This document shows, in pieces, positions 15,478 through 26,982 of a DNA stretch of 64,000 bases (position 1 is the stretch's first letter; each line of letters opens with the position of its first letter). This DNA comes from Streptosporangium saharense (GTDB lineage Bacteria > Actinomycetota > Actinomycetes > Streptosporangiales > Streptosporangiaceae), in the NCBI RefSeq assembly GCF_014203715.1, contig NZ_JACHJP010000010.1, positions 124,001 to 188,000 on the forward strand, in the 5' to 3' direction. The position numbers and the translations under genes are program-made. The notes under the pieces were generated by a model, which saw only the letters and a list, made by a program, of their open reading frames with translations, did no database searches and was not told the origin of the DNA.

Positions 15478-18400
15478 ATGACGAGCACCCCGTCCTTCCG
15501 TGAGGTTCTGTCCGAGCGAGTGATGGTCGCCGACGGGGCCATGGGGACGATGCTCCAGGCCCACGAGATCACCCTCGACGACTTCGAGGGGCACGAGGGC
15601 TGCAACGAGGTCCTCAACGTCACCCGCCCCGACATCGTCCGCGCGGTGCACGACGCCTACTTCGAGGTCGGCGTCGACTGCGTCGAGACCAACACCTTCG
15701 GCGCCAACCTGGCGGCGCTGGGGGAGTACGACATCTCGGAGCGCGTCTTCGAGTACTCCGAGGCGGGGGCCAGGATCGCCAGGCAGGCCGCCGACCACTG
15801 GTCGGCCCCTGGCCACCCCCGCTACGTGCTCGGGTCCATCGGGCCGGGCACCAAACTGCCCACGCTGGGGCACAAGCCGTACCACGTGCTGAGGGACGCC
15901 TACTACGACAACGCGGCCGGGCTGATCTCCGGGGGCGCGGACGCCGTCATCATCGAGACCTGCCAGGACCTGCTCCAGGTCAAGGCGGCCGTCGTGGGGG
16001 CCAGGAGAGCCGTCGCCGACGCGGGCAGGGACGTGCCGATCATCGCCCAGGTGACGATCGAGACCAACGGCGCGATGCTGCTCGGCTCGGAGATCGGCGC
16101 CGCGCTCACCGCCGTCGAGCCCCTCGGCGTCGACGTCATCGGGCTCAACTGCGCCACGGGCCCCGCCGAGATGAGCGAGCACCTGCGCTACCTGGCCAAC
16201 CACGCGCGCGTGCGCCTTTCCTGCATGCCGAACGCCGGGCTGCCCGTGCTGACCGCGGACGGCGCCTACTACCCCCTCTCCCCGGAGGAGCTGGCCTCGG
16301 CCCACGAGACCTTCACCCGCGACTACGGTCTGTCGCTGGTCGGCGGTTGCTGCGGCACCACCCCCGAGCACCTGCGCCAGGTGGTCGAGCGGGTGCGCGG
16401 CAACCCGGTGCACCCCCGCCGCCCCCGCCCTGAGGCGGGCGCCTCCTCCCTCTACCAGAGCGTCCCCTTCCGCCAGGACACCTCCTACCTGGCCATCGGC
16501 GAGCGCACCAACGCCAACGGCTCCAAGGCCTTCCGTGAGGCGATGCTCGCGGGCAACTGGGAGGAGTGCGTCGAGATCGCCAGGGCGCAGGCCCGCGACG
16601 GCGCCCACATGCTGGACCTGTGCGTCGACTACGTCGGCCGTGACGGCGCCGGCGACATGCGGGAGCTGGCCTTCCGCCTGGCCACCGCCTCGACCCTGCC
16701 GATCGTGCTCGACTCGACCGAGCCTGCCGTGATCGAGGCCGGGCTGGAGATGCTCGGCGGGCGCGCGATCGTCAACTCGGTCAACTACGAGGACGGCGAC
16801 GGCCCCGAGTCGCGCTTCCACCGGATCATGCGGCTGGTCCGCGAGCACGGCGCCGCGGTGACCGTCATGGCCATCGACGAGGAGGGCCAGGCCCGCACCG
16901 CGCGGGACAAGGTCAGGATCGCCTCCAGGATCATCGAGGACCTGCGCCGCGACTGGGGGATGAGGATCGAGGACATCGTCGTCGACACCCTCACCTTCCC
17001 CATCGCGACCGGCCAGGAGGAGACCAGGCGCGACGGCCTGGAGACCATCGAGGCGATCAGGGAGCTCAAGCGGCGCTACCCGGGCGTGCAGACCGTGCTC
17101 GGCCTGTCCAACATCTCCTTCGGCCTCAACCCGGCCGCGCGGATGGTCCTCAACAGCGTCTTCCTCAACGAGTGCGTCAACGCGGGCCTCGACTCGGCCA
17201 TCGCGCACGCCTCCAAGATCCTGCCGATGTCGCGCATCCCCGACGAGCAGCGCCAGGTCGCCCTGGACATGGTCTACGACAGGCGCAGGGAGGGCTACGA
17301 CCCGCTGCAGCGGTTCATGGAGCTGTTCGAGGGCGTGGACGCCGCCTCCGTCAAGGCCGACAGGGCCGCCGAGCTGCTCGGCCTGCCGCTGTGGGAGCGG
17401 CTCAAGCGCCGCATCGTCGACGGCGAGCGCAAGGGCCTGGAGGCCGACCTCGACGAGGCCCTGACCCTGCGGCCCGCCCTGGAGATCGTCAACGACGTGC
17501 TGCTCGACGGCATGAAGACCGTGGGCGAGCTGTTCGGCTCCGGCCAGATGCAGCTACCGTTCGTGCTGCAGTCGGCCGAGGTGATGAAGACCTCGGTCGC
17601 CTACCTCGAACCCCACATGGAGCGCGTCGAGGGCGAGAGCAAGGGCCGCATCGTGCTGGCGACCGTCAAGGGCGACGTGCACGACATCGGCAAGAACCTG
17701 GTCGACATCATCCTGTCCAACAACGGCTACGAGGTCGTCAACCTCGGCATCAAGCAGCCGGTCTCGGTGATCCTGGAGACGGCCGAGGACAAGGGCGCCG
17801 ACGTGATCGGCATGTCCGGCCTGCTGGTCAAGTCCACGGTCGTCATGAAGGAGAACCTGGAGGAGATGAACTCCAGGGGCATCGCGGAGCGCTACCCGGT
17901 GCTGCTCGGCGGCGCCGCGCTCACCCGCGCCTACGTCGAGCAGGACCTGGCCGAGCTCTTCCAAGGCGAGGTCCGCTACGCCCGCGACGCCTTCGAGGGA
18001 CTGCGCCTGATGGACGCCTTCATGGCGGTCAAGCGCGGCGAGGAGGGCGCCAGGCTGCCCGAGCTGCGCGAGCGGCGGGTCAGGACCGGGGCGAGACTGG
18101 TCAGGACCCCGGAGACCGAGCTGCCCGCCCGTTCGGACGTGGCCGAGGACAACCCGGTGCCGAGGGCGCCCTTCCTCGGTGAGCGTGTCGTCAAGGGCAT
18201 CCCGCTCGCCGAGTACTCCGCCTTCCTCGACGAGCGCGCGACCTTCATGGGCCAGTGGGGCCTGAAGGCGGCGCGGGGCGGGGACGGGCCCTCCTACGAG
18301 GAGCTGGTCGAGACCGAGGGCAGGCCGCGCCTGCGCATGTGGCTGGAGCGGATGCAGACGGAGGGCCTGCTGGAGGCCGCCGTCGCCTACGGCTACTTCC

Positions 18401-18942
18401 CCTGCGTCAGCGACGGGGACGCGCTGATCATCCTGGACGAGGCGGGGCAGGAGCGCACCAGGTTCACCTTCCCGCGCCAGCGCCGTGACCGGCACCTGTG
18501 CCTGTCCGACTTCTTCAGGTCCAGGCAGTCGGGCGAGACGGACGTGGTCGCCTTCCAGATCGTCACGATGGGCGGGCGGATCTCCGAGGCGACTGCCGAG
18601 CTGTTCGCCAAGGACGCCTACCGCGACTACCTGGAGCTGCACGGCCTGTCGGTGCAGCTCACCGAGGCGCTGGCCGAGTACTGGCACGCGCGGGTCCGCG
18701 CCGAGCTGGGCATCGGCGGTGACGAGTCGCTTGAGGACATGCTGAAGGTCAACATCACCGGCTGCCGCTACTCCTTCGGCTACCCCGCCTGCCCCAACCT
18801 GGAGGACCAGGTTCAGCTGACCCAGCTGATCGACCCGGCCAGGATCGGGGTGAGCCTGTCGGAGGAGTTCCAGCTCCATCCGGAGCAGTCGACGTCCGCG
18901 CTGGTCGTCCACCACCCTGAGGCCAAGTACTTCAACGTCTGA
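15478..18942 (+). CDS. metH: Cobalamin-dependent methionine synthase
   Basis: 1154 residues with all four MetH modules in order: homocysteine domain (1 to about 320, zinc cysteines in NCATG and GGCCG), methyl-folate domain (ERTNANGSKAF onward, about 330-600), cobalamin domain with cap (about 620-850, ligand histidine in GDVHDIGKN near residue 737) and the AdoMet reactivation domain (CRYSFGYPACPNLEDQ near 1100). It transfers methyl from methyl-tetrahydrofolate to homocysteine. TAGTCT at 15466-15471 is 6 nt from the ATG, so the mRNA is probably leaderless; no B12 riboswitch precedes it. The C-terminal region is somewhat shorter than in E. coli. Confidence 0.97.
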   Translation: MTSTPSFREVLSERVMVADGAMGTMLQAHEITLDDFEGHEGCNEVLNVTRPDIVRAVHDAYFEVGVDCVETNTFGANLAALGEYDISERVFEYSEAGARIARQAADHWSAPGHPRYVLGSIGPGTKLPTLGHKPYHVLRDAYYDNAAGLISGGADAVIIETCQDLLQVKAAVVGARRAVADAGRDVPIIAQVTIETNGAMLLGSEIGAALTAVEPLGVDVIGLNCATGPAEMSEHLRYLANHARVRLSCMPNAGLPVLTADGAYYPLSPEELASAHETFTRDYGLSLVGGCCGTTPEHLRQVVERVRGNPVHPRRPRPEAGASSLYQSVPFRQDTSYLAIGERTNANGSKAFREAMLAGNWEECVEIARAQARDGAHMLDLCVDYVGRDGAGDMRELAFRLATASTLPIVLDSTEPAVIEAGLEMLGGRAIVNSVNYEDGDGPESRFHRIMRLVREHGAAVTVMAIDEEGQARTARDKVRIASRIIEDLRRDWGMRIEDIVVDTLTFPIATGQEETRRDGLETIEAIRELKRRYPGVQTVLGLSNISFGLNPAARMVLNSVFLNECVNAGLDSAIAHASKILPMSRIPDEQRQVALDMVYDRRREGYDPLQRFMELFEGVDAASVKADRAAELLGLPLWERLKRRIVDGERKGLEADLDEALTLRPALEIVNDVLLDGMKTVGELFGSGQMQLPFVLQSAEVMKTSVAYLEPHMERVEGESKGRIVLATVKGDVHDIGKNLVDIILSNNGYEVVNLGIKQPVSVILETAEDKGADVIGMSGLLVKSTVVMKENLEEMNSRGIAERYPVLLGGAALTRAYVEQDLAELFQGEVRYARDAFEGLRLMDAFMAVKRGEEGARLPELRERRVRTGARLVRTPETELPARSDVAEDNPVPRAPFLGERVVKGIPLAEYSAFLDERATFMGQWGLKAARGGDGPSYEELVETEGRPRLRMWLERMQTEGLLEAAVAYGYFPCVSDGDALIILDEAGQERTRFTFPRQRRDRHLCLSDFFRSRQSGETDVVAFQIVTMGGRISEATAELFAKDAYRDYLELHGLSVQLTEALAEYWHARVRAELGIGGDESLEDMLKVNITGCRYSFGYPACPNLEDQVQLTQLIDPARIGVSLSEEFQLHPEQSTSALVVHHPEAKYFNV

Positions 18943-18964
18943 CGTGTAAGGGGTTTTCCAGGGT

Positions 18965-19615
18965 ATGGACGCGGTTCTCTTCGACATGGACGGGTTGCTC
19001 GTCGACAGCGAGAAGATCTGGTTCCAGGTCGAGACCGAGGTGATGGAACGGCTCGGCGGCCAGTGGGGCCCCACCGACCAGGAGAACCTGGTGGGTGGGT
19101 CGATGCCCTCGACCGTCGCCTACATGCTGAGGGTGGCGGGCTCCGACGCCGATCCCGAGGACGTGGCGGCCTGGATGCTGGCGGGCATGACCTCCAGGCT
19201 CGCCGAGGGGGTCGAGATGATGCCCGGCGCCGCCGAGCTGCTGGCGGCCGTACGGCACGCGGGCCTGCCGACCGCGTTGGTCACCTCCTCGCTGAGGCCC
19301 ATCGCGGAGGCCTGTCTCGACGGCATCGGCAGGCACAACTTCGACCGGGTGGTCACCGGGGACGACGTGACGAGGACCAAGCCGGACCCCGAGCCCTACC
19401 TCACGGCGGCGGGGCTGCTCGGGGTCGATCCGGCCCGCTGCGTGGTGCTTGAGGACTCCCCGAACGGGGTGACCTCGGCCACGGCGGCGGGCTGCCGGGT
19501 CGTGGCGGTGCCCAGCGTGCTGCCCGTCCCGCGGGCCCCCGGCCGCCTGGTCGTGGCCTCCCTGCGTGAGGTGGACGTCGAGGTGCTGCGGGAGCTGTCC
19601 GTCACGGTCCTGTGA
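18965..19615 (+). CDS. HAD family phosphatase
   Basis: 216 residues of the haloacid dehalogenase superfamily, subclass with helical cap. Motif 1 is FDMDGLLVDSE with both catalytic aspartates, motif 2 is LVTSSLRP, motif 3 the Lys in RTKPDPEPYL, motif 4 VLEDSPNGVTSATAAG. It hydrolyses a phosphorylated small molecule; the closest families act on sugar phosphates or pseudouridine-5-phosphate. It starts 22 bp after metH with AAGGGG upstream of the ATG, so it is probably co-transcribed. Confidence 0.88.
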   Translation: MDAVLFDMDGLLVDSEKIWFQVETEVMERLGGQWGPTDQENLVGGSMPSTVAYMLRVAGSDADPEDVAAWMLAGMTSRLAEGVEMMPGAAELLAAVRHAGLPTALVTSSLRPIAEACLDGIGRHNFDRVVTGDDVTRTKPDPEPYLTAAGLLGVDPARCVVLEDSPNGVTSATAAGCRVVAVPSVLPVPRAPGRLVVASLREVDVEVLRELSVTVL

Positions 19616-19747
19616 GAGGCACCCGGGCACTCCCCTGAGAGGGCGCCTCCGGCCCCCTAGGGGATGATCCCTCCCCTGGGAGGAGGAACGGTCCGCGCGC
19701 GACATGCCAGGATGGATCGGGTAAGCCGATTTCGAGGGGCGGTCCGC

Positions 19748-20290
19748 ATGTTGTCGTTCAGTCAGATCGCGTGGTTGCCACTGTGCGCCGGGGTGACCGG
19801 GGTGGGGCTCGTGCTGAGCTTCCTGCTGCTGCGCCGTAAGGGGGCGGCCGCGGGGCTGCGGGGCGCGGCCTGGTCGCTGCTGCCCATGGCCGCCTACCTG
19901 ACCGGTGCGCTGCCCGCCCTCTGGCAGGCGGGTACGGCTGTCGCCGGATTCCTGACCGGTCTGGTCTTCAACCCCATGGTGTGGGCCGGGGTCGCCGTCA
20001 CGGGAGTGTCGGTGCTGCTGTTCCTGGTGTCCGGGGTGCTGCGTCGCCGTACTCTCTCGCGGGCGGCGGCGGCCACGGCGGCCCCGGGGGCACCCGCGGC
20101 GGTGGCGGGACCGGGGAGCGCGCCGGGAGTGACCGCGGGGCCGTCGGCCAAGACGCAGCCTCTGCCGCAGCGCCGTCCGCAGGCCGGTGCCAAGCCGGGG
20201 GCCCAGGGGGGCGCCAAGAAGGCGGCGCCGGCGACCGACGATGATTTCTCGGATATCGAGGCAATTCTGAAGCGTCGCGGGATCGGATGA
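19748..20290 (+). CDS. Membrane protein with disordered tail, function unknown
   Basis: About 180 residues. Three hydrophobic segments occupy the first half (IAWLPLCAGVTGVGLVLSF; AAWSLLPMAAYLTGALPALW; PMVWAGVAVTGVSVLLFLVS). An Ala/Pro/Gly-rich cytoplasmic stretch follows, ending in a conserved-looking acidic and basic tip (DDDFSDIEAILKRRGIG). This tip is seen in actinobacterial proteins sometimes labelled cellulose-synthase-like without good reason; I make no such claim. The ATG at 19748 has GAGGGG upstream. It lies alone behind the HAD gene. Confidence 0.65.
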   Translation: MLSFSQIAWLPLCAGVTGVGLVLSFLLLRRKGAAAGLRGAAWSLLPMAAYLTGALPALWQAGTAVAGFLTGLVFNPMVWAGVAVTGVSVLLFLVSGVLRRRTLSRAAAATAAPGAPAAVAGPGSAPGVTAGPSAKTQPLPQRRPQAGAKPGAQGGAKKAAPATDDDFSDIEAILKRRGIG

Positions 20291-20551
20291 CCCAGCGTCA
20301 CCCTCCCGTGCAGTGTCACGAATTCGAGACACAAGCTGAACGGCTCCCAGACATTCGCTTCAAGATCAAAACAAATGAATTTCGCATGAATCACAGTTGA
20401 GCCACATGGTGTGCCAGGGGACTAGTCAGCGCAGATCAGCCCATAGATTCTGCGTCACGGGGCCGTCAAACGGCCCATAGACTTCAGGCGCGCTACCCGA
20501 CCCGGGCACGCGTTTAGGACAATGTCGTCTGGGATCCAGGGGGCCACTGGT

Positions 20552-21562
20552 ATGACCGCACCGCTCGATGTCTCCGGGCAGGCCATGGAGGCCCAGCCCG
20601 AGGCCGTTCTCGAAGGGGCGGGCGGAAAGGCCATCGAAGGCCGCTCGCTCGGGCGGATCGCGTGGATCCGCCTCAAACGTGACAAAGCGGCGATCCTCGG
20701 CGCCTTCATCGTGGTCTTCCTGACCCTGGTCGCCATCTTCGCCGAGCGCCCCTTCGGGGGGCTGATCGCACTGTTCGGCGACGACCCGAACATCCCCAAC
20801 AACGACCTGATCGACCCCCTCACCAGTGCCCCCATGGGCGCCTGGGGCGGCATCAGCCTGGAGCACCCGTTCGGTCTCGAACCGGTCAACGGACGCGACC
20901 TGTTCGCCAGGGTCCTGTCGGGTGCCCAGATCTCGCTGCTCGTCGCCTTCCTCGCCACGCTGCTCTCGGTGGTGATCGGCTCGCTGATGGGCGTGCTGGC
21001 CGGCTTCTTCGGCGGCTGGGTGGACACGCTGATCAGCCGCCTGATGGACATCTTCCTGGCCTTCCCGCTGCTGCTGTTCGCCATCGCCATCGTGGGCGCG
21101 TTGCCCGACGAGGCGCTGGGCCTGAGCGGCAACGCCCTGCGGATCGCCGTCATCGTGTTCATCATCGGCTTCTTCAGCTGGCCGTACATCGCGCGTATCG
21201 TGCGAGGTCAGACGCTGTCGCTGCGTGAGCGGGAGTTCGTCGACGCCGCGCGCTCGCTGGGGGCGGGCAACGGCTACATCATCTTCCGCGAGATGCTGCC
21301 GAACCTCGTGGCGCCGATCCTGGTGTACGCGACGCTGCTCATCCCCACGAACATCCTCTTCGAGGCGGCGCTGTCCTTCCTCGGCGTGGGTGTGAGCGAA
21401 CCCCAGGCCTCGTGGGGAGGCATGCTCACCCGGGCGGTGGACTACTACCAGATCGCCCCGCACTTCATGATCGTTCCGGGCCTCGCGATCTTCATCACCG
21501 TCATGGCCTTCAACCTGCTGGGCGACGGGCTCAGAGACGCCCTCGACCCGCGCGCCCGATAA
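20552..21562 (+). CDS. ABC transporter permease (DppC/OppC type)
   Basis: About 336 residues, one of the two permeases of a peptide/nickel-type importer. It has an N-terminal OppC-N segment (ALxRIAWIRLKRDKAAILGAF-like), five to six membrane helices and the EAA cytoplasmic loop EFVDAARSLGAGNGYIIF that contacts the ATPase. The start at ATG 20552 has AGGGGG upstream; an ATG ten codons earlier is possible. Its position ahead of the binding-protein gene is unusual, since DppC normally follows DppB. The 260-bp region upstream is relatively AT-rich and must hold the operon promoter. Confidence 0.88.
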   Translation: MTAPLDVSGQAMEAQPEAVLEGAGGKAIEGRSLGRIAWIRLKRDKAAILGAFIVVFLTLVAIFAERPFGGLIALFGDDPNIPNNDLIDPLTSAPMGAWGGISLEHPFGLEPVNGRDLFARVLSGAQISLLVAFLATLLSVVIGSLMGVLAGFFGGWVDTLISRLMDIFLAFPLLLFAIAIVGALPDEALGLSGNALRIAVIVFIIGFFSWPYIARIVRGQTLSLREREFVDAARSLGAGNGYIIFREMLPNLVAPILVYATLLIPTNILFEAALSFLGVGVSEPQASWGGMLTRAVDYYQIAPHFMIVPGLAIFITVMAFNLLGDGLRDALDPRAR

Positions 21563-21620
21563 CGGAACACGACCGTTTCTCCATATCACCGTCACTCATG
21601 ACAAGGGGTGTACCACCACG

Positions 21621-23408
21621 ATGAGGAAGACCAACGTCCTGGCGCTCGCCGCGCTGGGCACCGTGCTGACAATGGGGCTCGCCGCCTGTGGCGGCACGGC
21701 CGGTGGCGGTGGCAACACGTCCTCCGGGAACAACAACAGCTCGACGGGGGGCGGCGACGCCTCGGCCGCCAAGCACAACGACGCCTACACCAAGGTCGTC
21801 AACCCCTCCGACGCCAAGGGCGGCACGCTCAAGTTCGCCCTGACCGACGAGCCGGACTCCATGGACCCGGGCAACACCTACTACGCCTGGAACTGGAACT
21901 TCAGCCGGCTCTACTCCCGCCCGCTGATGACCTACACGCCCAAGCCCGGCCCCGAGGGCCTGAAGCTGGTCCCGGACCTGGCCGAGGCTCCCGGTGAGGT
22001 CAGCGCCGACGGCAAGACGTGGACCTACAAGCTGAAGAAGGGCATCAAGTACGACGACGGCACGGAGGTCAAGGCCACCGACGTCAAGTACGCCATCGCC
22101 CGCAGCAACTTCACCGACGAGCTGACCGACGGTCCGAAGTACTTCGCCCAGTACCTCGACGCCGGCGACTACAAGGGTCCCTACAAGGACAAGAACCTCG
22201 ACGACTTCAAGGGCATCGAGACCCCCGACGACTACACGGTCGTCTTCAAGCTCAAGGCGCCCTTCTCCGAGTTCGACTTCCTGGTCGCCAACCCGCAGTC
22301 CGCCCCGGTGCCGCAGGCCAAGGACACCGGCGTCGACTACGAGAAGGCCGTCGCCTCGACCGGTCCCTACAAGTTCGAGAGCTACGAGGTCGGCAAGCAG
22401 CTCAACCTCGTCAGGAACCCCAACTGGGACCAGGCGACCGACACCACCCGCAAGCAGCTGCCCGACCGCATCGAGGTCCAGTTCAAGCAGAACGCCGAGG
22501 ACATCGACAACCGCCTGATCGCCGGGCAGATCCACGTCGACCTGGGCGGCACCGGTCTGCAGCCCGCGGGCCGCGCGAAGGTCGTCAGCAACCCGCAGCT
22601 GAAGGACTCCACGGACAACCCCTTCACGCCGTTCAACCGCTACGCGATGATGTCGACCAAGGTCGCGCCGTTCGACAACATCGACTGCCGCAAGGCCGTG
22701 CAGTACGCCATCGACAAGACCGCCACCCAGGCTCCGTGGGGCGGCCCGCTCGGCGGTGACATCGGCACCACCGCGATGACCCCGACCACGGTCGGCTACA
22801 AGCCGTTCGACCTCTACCCCAACGGCGCCGACCACAAGGGTGACCTGGCCAAGGCCAAGGAGGCCCTGACCGCCTGTGGCCACCCCGACGGCTTCTCGAC
22901 CAACGTCGCCGTCCGTGGTGACCGCACCAAGGAGGTCCAGGTCGCCGAGGCGCTGCAGGCCTCCCTGGCCCGGGTCGGCATCAAGCTCACGATCAAGAAG
23001 TACCCCTCGGGTGACTGGAGCGCGCAGTACGCCGGCAAGCCGGACTTCGTGCACAAGAACAACCTGGGCATCATGATCGCGGGCTGGGGCTCTGACTGGC
23101 CGTCCGGCTTCGGCTTCCTGTCGCAGATCGTTGACGGCCGGGCCATCAAGCCCTCCGGCAACTACAACATGATGGAGCTCAACGACCCCAGCATCAACGA
23201 GCTGCTCGACAAGGGCATCCAGACCGCTGACGCCGCACAGCGCAACGAGATCTGGGCCCAGGTCGACCAGAAGGTGATGGAGTCGGCCGCGTTCACGTCC
23301 TTCGTCTACGAGAAGACGCTGATCTTCCGTCCCGCCAGCCTCACCGACGCGTACGTCCACTCCGCCTGGGGCATGTACGACTACACGTGGCTGGGTGTCA
23401 AGCAGTAG
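21621..23408 (+). CDS. Peptide/nickel-type ABC transporter substrate-binding lipoprotein
   Basis: 595 residues, family 5 solute-binding protein. A lipoprotein signal ends at LAAC with the lipidated cysteine at residue 23, followed by a Gly/Ser/Asn linker. The mature part shows the family sequence GGTLKFALTDEPDSMDPGNT, YDDGTEVKATDVKYAIAR and DGFSTNVAVRGDRTKEVQVAE. It is displayed on the outer face of the membrane and captures an oligopeptide or similar ligand. It follows the permease gene by 58 bp. A strong hairpin stands after its stop, which may keep its expression above that of the following genes. Confidence 0.92.
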   Translation: MRKTNVLALAALGTVLTMGLAACGGTAGGGGNTSSGNNNSSTGGGDASAAKHNDAYTKVVNPSDAKGGTLKFALTDEPDSMDPGNTYYAWNWNFSRLYSRPLMTYTPKPGPEGLKLVPDLAEAPGEVSADGKTWTYKLKKGIKYDDGTEVKATDVKYAIARSNFTDELTDGPKYFAQYLDAGDYKGPYKDKNLDDFKGIETPDDYTVVFKLKAPFSEFDFLVANPQSAPVPQAKDTGVDYEKAVASTGPYKFESYEVGKQLNLVRNPNWDQATDTTRKQLPDRIEVQFKQNAEDIDNRLIAGQIHVDLGGTGLQPAGRAKVVSNPQLKDSTDNPFTPFNRYAMMSTKVAPFDNIDCRKAVQYAIDKTATQAPWGGPLGGDIGTTAMTPTTVGYKPFDLYPNGADHKGDLAKAKEALTACGHPDGFSTNVAVRGDRTKEVQVAEALQASLARVGIKLTIKKYPSGDWSAQYAGKPDFVHKNNLGIMIAGWGSDWPSGFGFLSQIVDGRAIKPSGNYNMMELNDPSINELLDKGIQTADAAQRNEIWAQVDQKVMESAAFTSFVYEKTLIFRPASLTDAYVHSAWGMYDYTWLGVKQ

Positions 23409-23447
23409 TCCTTCTCTAGCTAGCCAAAGGCAGGTGAAGGCCTGACG

Positions 23448-23476
23448 ATGCCCGGGAGCGGATCCTCCCGGGCATC
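23448..23476 (+). terminator. Attenuator-like hairpin between binding protein and permease genes
   Basis: GATGCCCGGGA (23448-23458) and TCCCGGGCATC (23466-23476) form a perfect 11-bp stem with a 7-nt loop. No T run follows and the next start codon is 14 bp away, so partial termination or 3'-end protection of the upstream mRNA is more likely than full stop. Confidence 0.6.
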
Positions 23477-23490
23477 CCGGCCGAACGATC

Positions 23491-25540
<2,050 letters not shown>

Positions 25541-25544
<4 letters not shown>

Positions 25545-25578
25545 GCGAGCGTAGCCAGCGAGTGACGGGAGAGGGCGC
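25541..25578. other. Spacer with GAGCGAGCG / GAGTGACGG tail motif
   Basis: The 34-bp spacer between the two ATPase genes reads as a GAGCGAGCG-CCAGCGAGTGACGG pattern. It resembles the repeats at 59191-59230, which suggests a dispersed short sequence of this genome. Confidence 0.3.
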
Positions 25579-26634
25579 GTGACCTCGCACGAGGACCACG
25601 ACGACAGGAGCGGGGCCGAGGTCCTGCTGTCCGTCCAGGGTCTCCAGAAGCACTTCCCGGTGACCAAGGGTCTGCTGCGCCGCCAGGTCGGCGCGGTCAA
25701 GGCCGTCGACGGGGTCTCCTTCGACGTCCGCAAGGGCGAGACGCTCGGCCTGGTCGGAGAGTCCGGCTGCGGCAAGAGCACCACGGGAAGGCTGATCACC
25801 CGGCTGCTCGAACCGACGGGCGGCAAGGTCGTCTTCGAGGGCCACGACATCACCCACATGTCGGCGTCGCGGATCCGTCCGCTCCGCCGTGACATGCAGA
25901 TGATCTTCCAGGACCCCTACTCCTCGCTCAACCCCAGGCACACGGTCGGCGCCATCGTCGGTGCCCCCTTCCGCATCCAGGGGATCAAGACCGAGCAGGG
26001 CACGAAGAAGGCGGTCCAGGACATCCTCGAACTGGTCGGCCTCAACCCGGAGCACTACAACCGCTACCCGCACGAGTTCTCCGGCGGCCAGCGCCAGCGC
26101 ATCGGCATCGCCCGCACGCTCGCGCTCAAGCCCAAGCTCATCATCGCCGACGAGCCGGTCTCCGCGCTCGACGTGTCGATCCAGGCGCAGGTGGTCAACC
26201 TCCTGGAGGACCTGCAGAACGAGCTGGACCTGACCTACGTCATCGTCGCGCACGACCTGTCGGTCATCCGGCACATCAGCGACCGGGTCGCGGTCATGTA
26301 TCTCGGCAAGATCGTCGAGCTGGCCGACCGCAAGTCCCTGTACGACACGCCGATGCATCCCTACACCAACGCCCTGATGTCGGCGGTGCCGATCCCCGAC
26401 CCGGCCAGGCGCAAGGACCGCGAGCGCATCCGGCTCCAGGGTGACGTGCCGAGCCCGCTCAACCCGCCCTCCGCCTGCCGCTTCCACACCCGGTGCTGGA
26501 AGGCCCAGGAGGTGTGCAAGACGGTCGAGCCTCCGCTGGTCGAGCTGGCCCCCCGGCACCAGGTGGCCTGCCACTTCCCGGAGAACGCCCCCGAGCCGGA
26601 CCGCGCCACCCCGGCCGCGACCGTCTCCGCCTGA
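25579..26634 (+). CDS. ABC transporter ATPase (DppF type)
   Basis: 351 residues. Walker [10 protein letters not shown], signature [13 protein letters not shown], Walker [18 protein letters not shown]-loop VAHDLSVI. The typical DppF features are [24 protein letters not shown] at the start and a Cys-containing C-terminal extension ([15 protein letters not shown]). It forms the heterodimeric motor with the preceding ATPase. It is the last gene of the importer operon, before a strong convergent terminator. GTG start at 25579 with GGGAGAGG upstream. Confidence 0.93.
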   Translation: MTSHEDHDDRSGAEVLLSVQGLQKHFPVTKGLLRRQVGAVKAVDGVSFDVRKGETLGLVGESGCGKSTTGRLITRLLEPTGGKVVFEGHDITHMSASRIRPLRRDMQMIFQDPYSSLNPRHTVGAIVGAPFRIQGIKTEQGTKKAVQDILELVGLNPEHYNRYPHEFSGGQRQRIGIARTLALKPKLIIADEPVSALDVSIQAQVVNLLEDLQNELDLTYVIVAHDLSVIRHISDRVAVMYLGKIVELADRKSLYDTPMHPYTNALMSAVPIPDPARRKDRERIRLQGDVPSPLNPPSACRFHTRCWKAQEVCKTVEPPLVELAPRHQVACHFPENAPEPDRATPAATVSA

Positions 26635-26653
26635 CACCCCCACGCTGGATCGG

Positions 26654-26682
26654 CGTCCTGTACGGCCCGGCCGTACAGGACG
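26654..26682. terminator. Bidirectional terminator between the ABC operon and azlD
   Basis: CGTCCTGTACGGC and GCCGTACAGGACG are perfect 13-bp complements with a 3-nt loop, in the 57-bp space between convergent genes. No T run on either side. Confidence 0.7.
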
Positions 26683-26691
26683 GTCCGCCTC

Positions 26692-26982
26692 TCAGGGGAC
26701 CAGGGCCCCGGCGAGGGTGCCGAGCAGTACGGCGGGCAGGAAGCCGGTGCGGCGGGCGCACAGCCCGGCGACCAGGGCGGCGACGGCCAGCCGGGCGGAG
26801 GGGTGGCCGCCGGGCGCCGCCTGGACGGCCACCACCGCGGCCAGCAGGGCCACCGGCAGTGCCGCCGTGAGCACGCCATGCCCGGGGTCGTCGAGGCGCC
26901 CCGAGGCCGCCGCGCCGACCCCCGCCAGCCGCAGCAGGTAGGTCGTCACCGTGAGCCCGACCACGAACACCACCACGCTCAC
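26692..26982 (-). CDS. azlD: AzlD-type branched-chain amino acid exporter subunit
   Basis: 96 residues with three to four membrane helices (SVVVFVVGLTVTTYLLRLAGV; HGVLTAALPVALLAAVVAV; LAVAALVAGLCA; LPAVLLGTLAGALV). Small AzlD proteins work with AzlC to export branched-chain amino acids or analogues. The GTG at 26982 overlaps the azlC stop by four bases, which fixes the start; longer readings run into azlC. It is the second gene of the azlCD operon. Confidence 0.85.
   Translation of the reverse strand: MSVVVFVVGLTVTTYLLRLAGVGAAASGRLDDPGHGVLTAALPVALLAAVVAVQAAPGGHPSARLAVAALVAGLCARRTGFLPAVLLGTLAGALVP

Noticed and set aside
15379..17208. 609-codon open frame on the minus strand inside metH
   Set aside because: It mirrors metH codon bias (GC third positions), has Val/Asp/Gly/His-rich nonsense composition and no family features.
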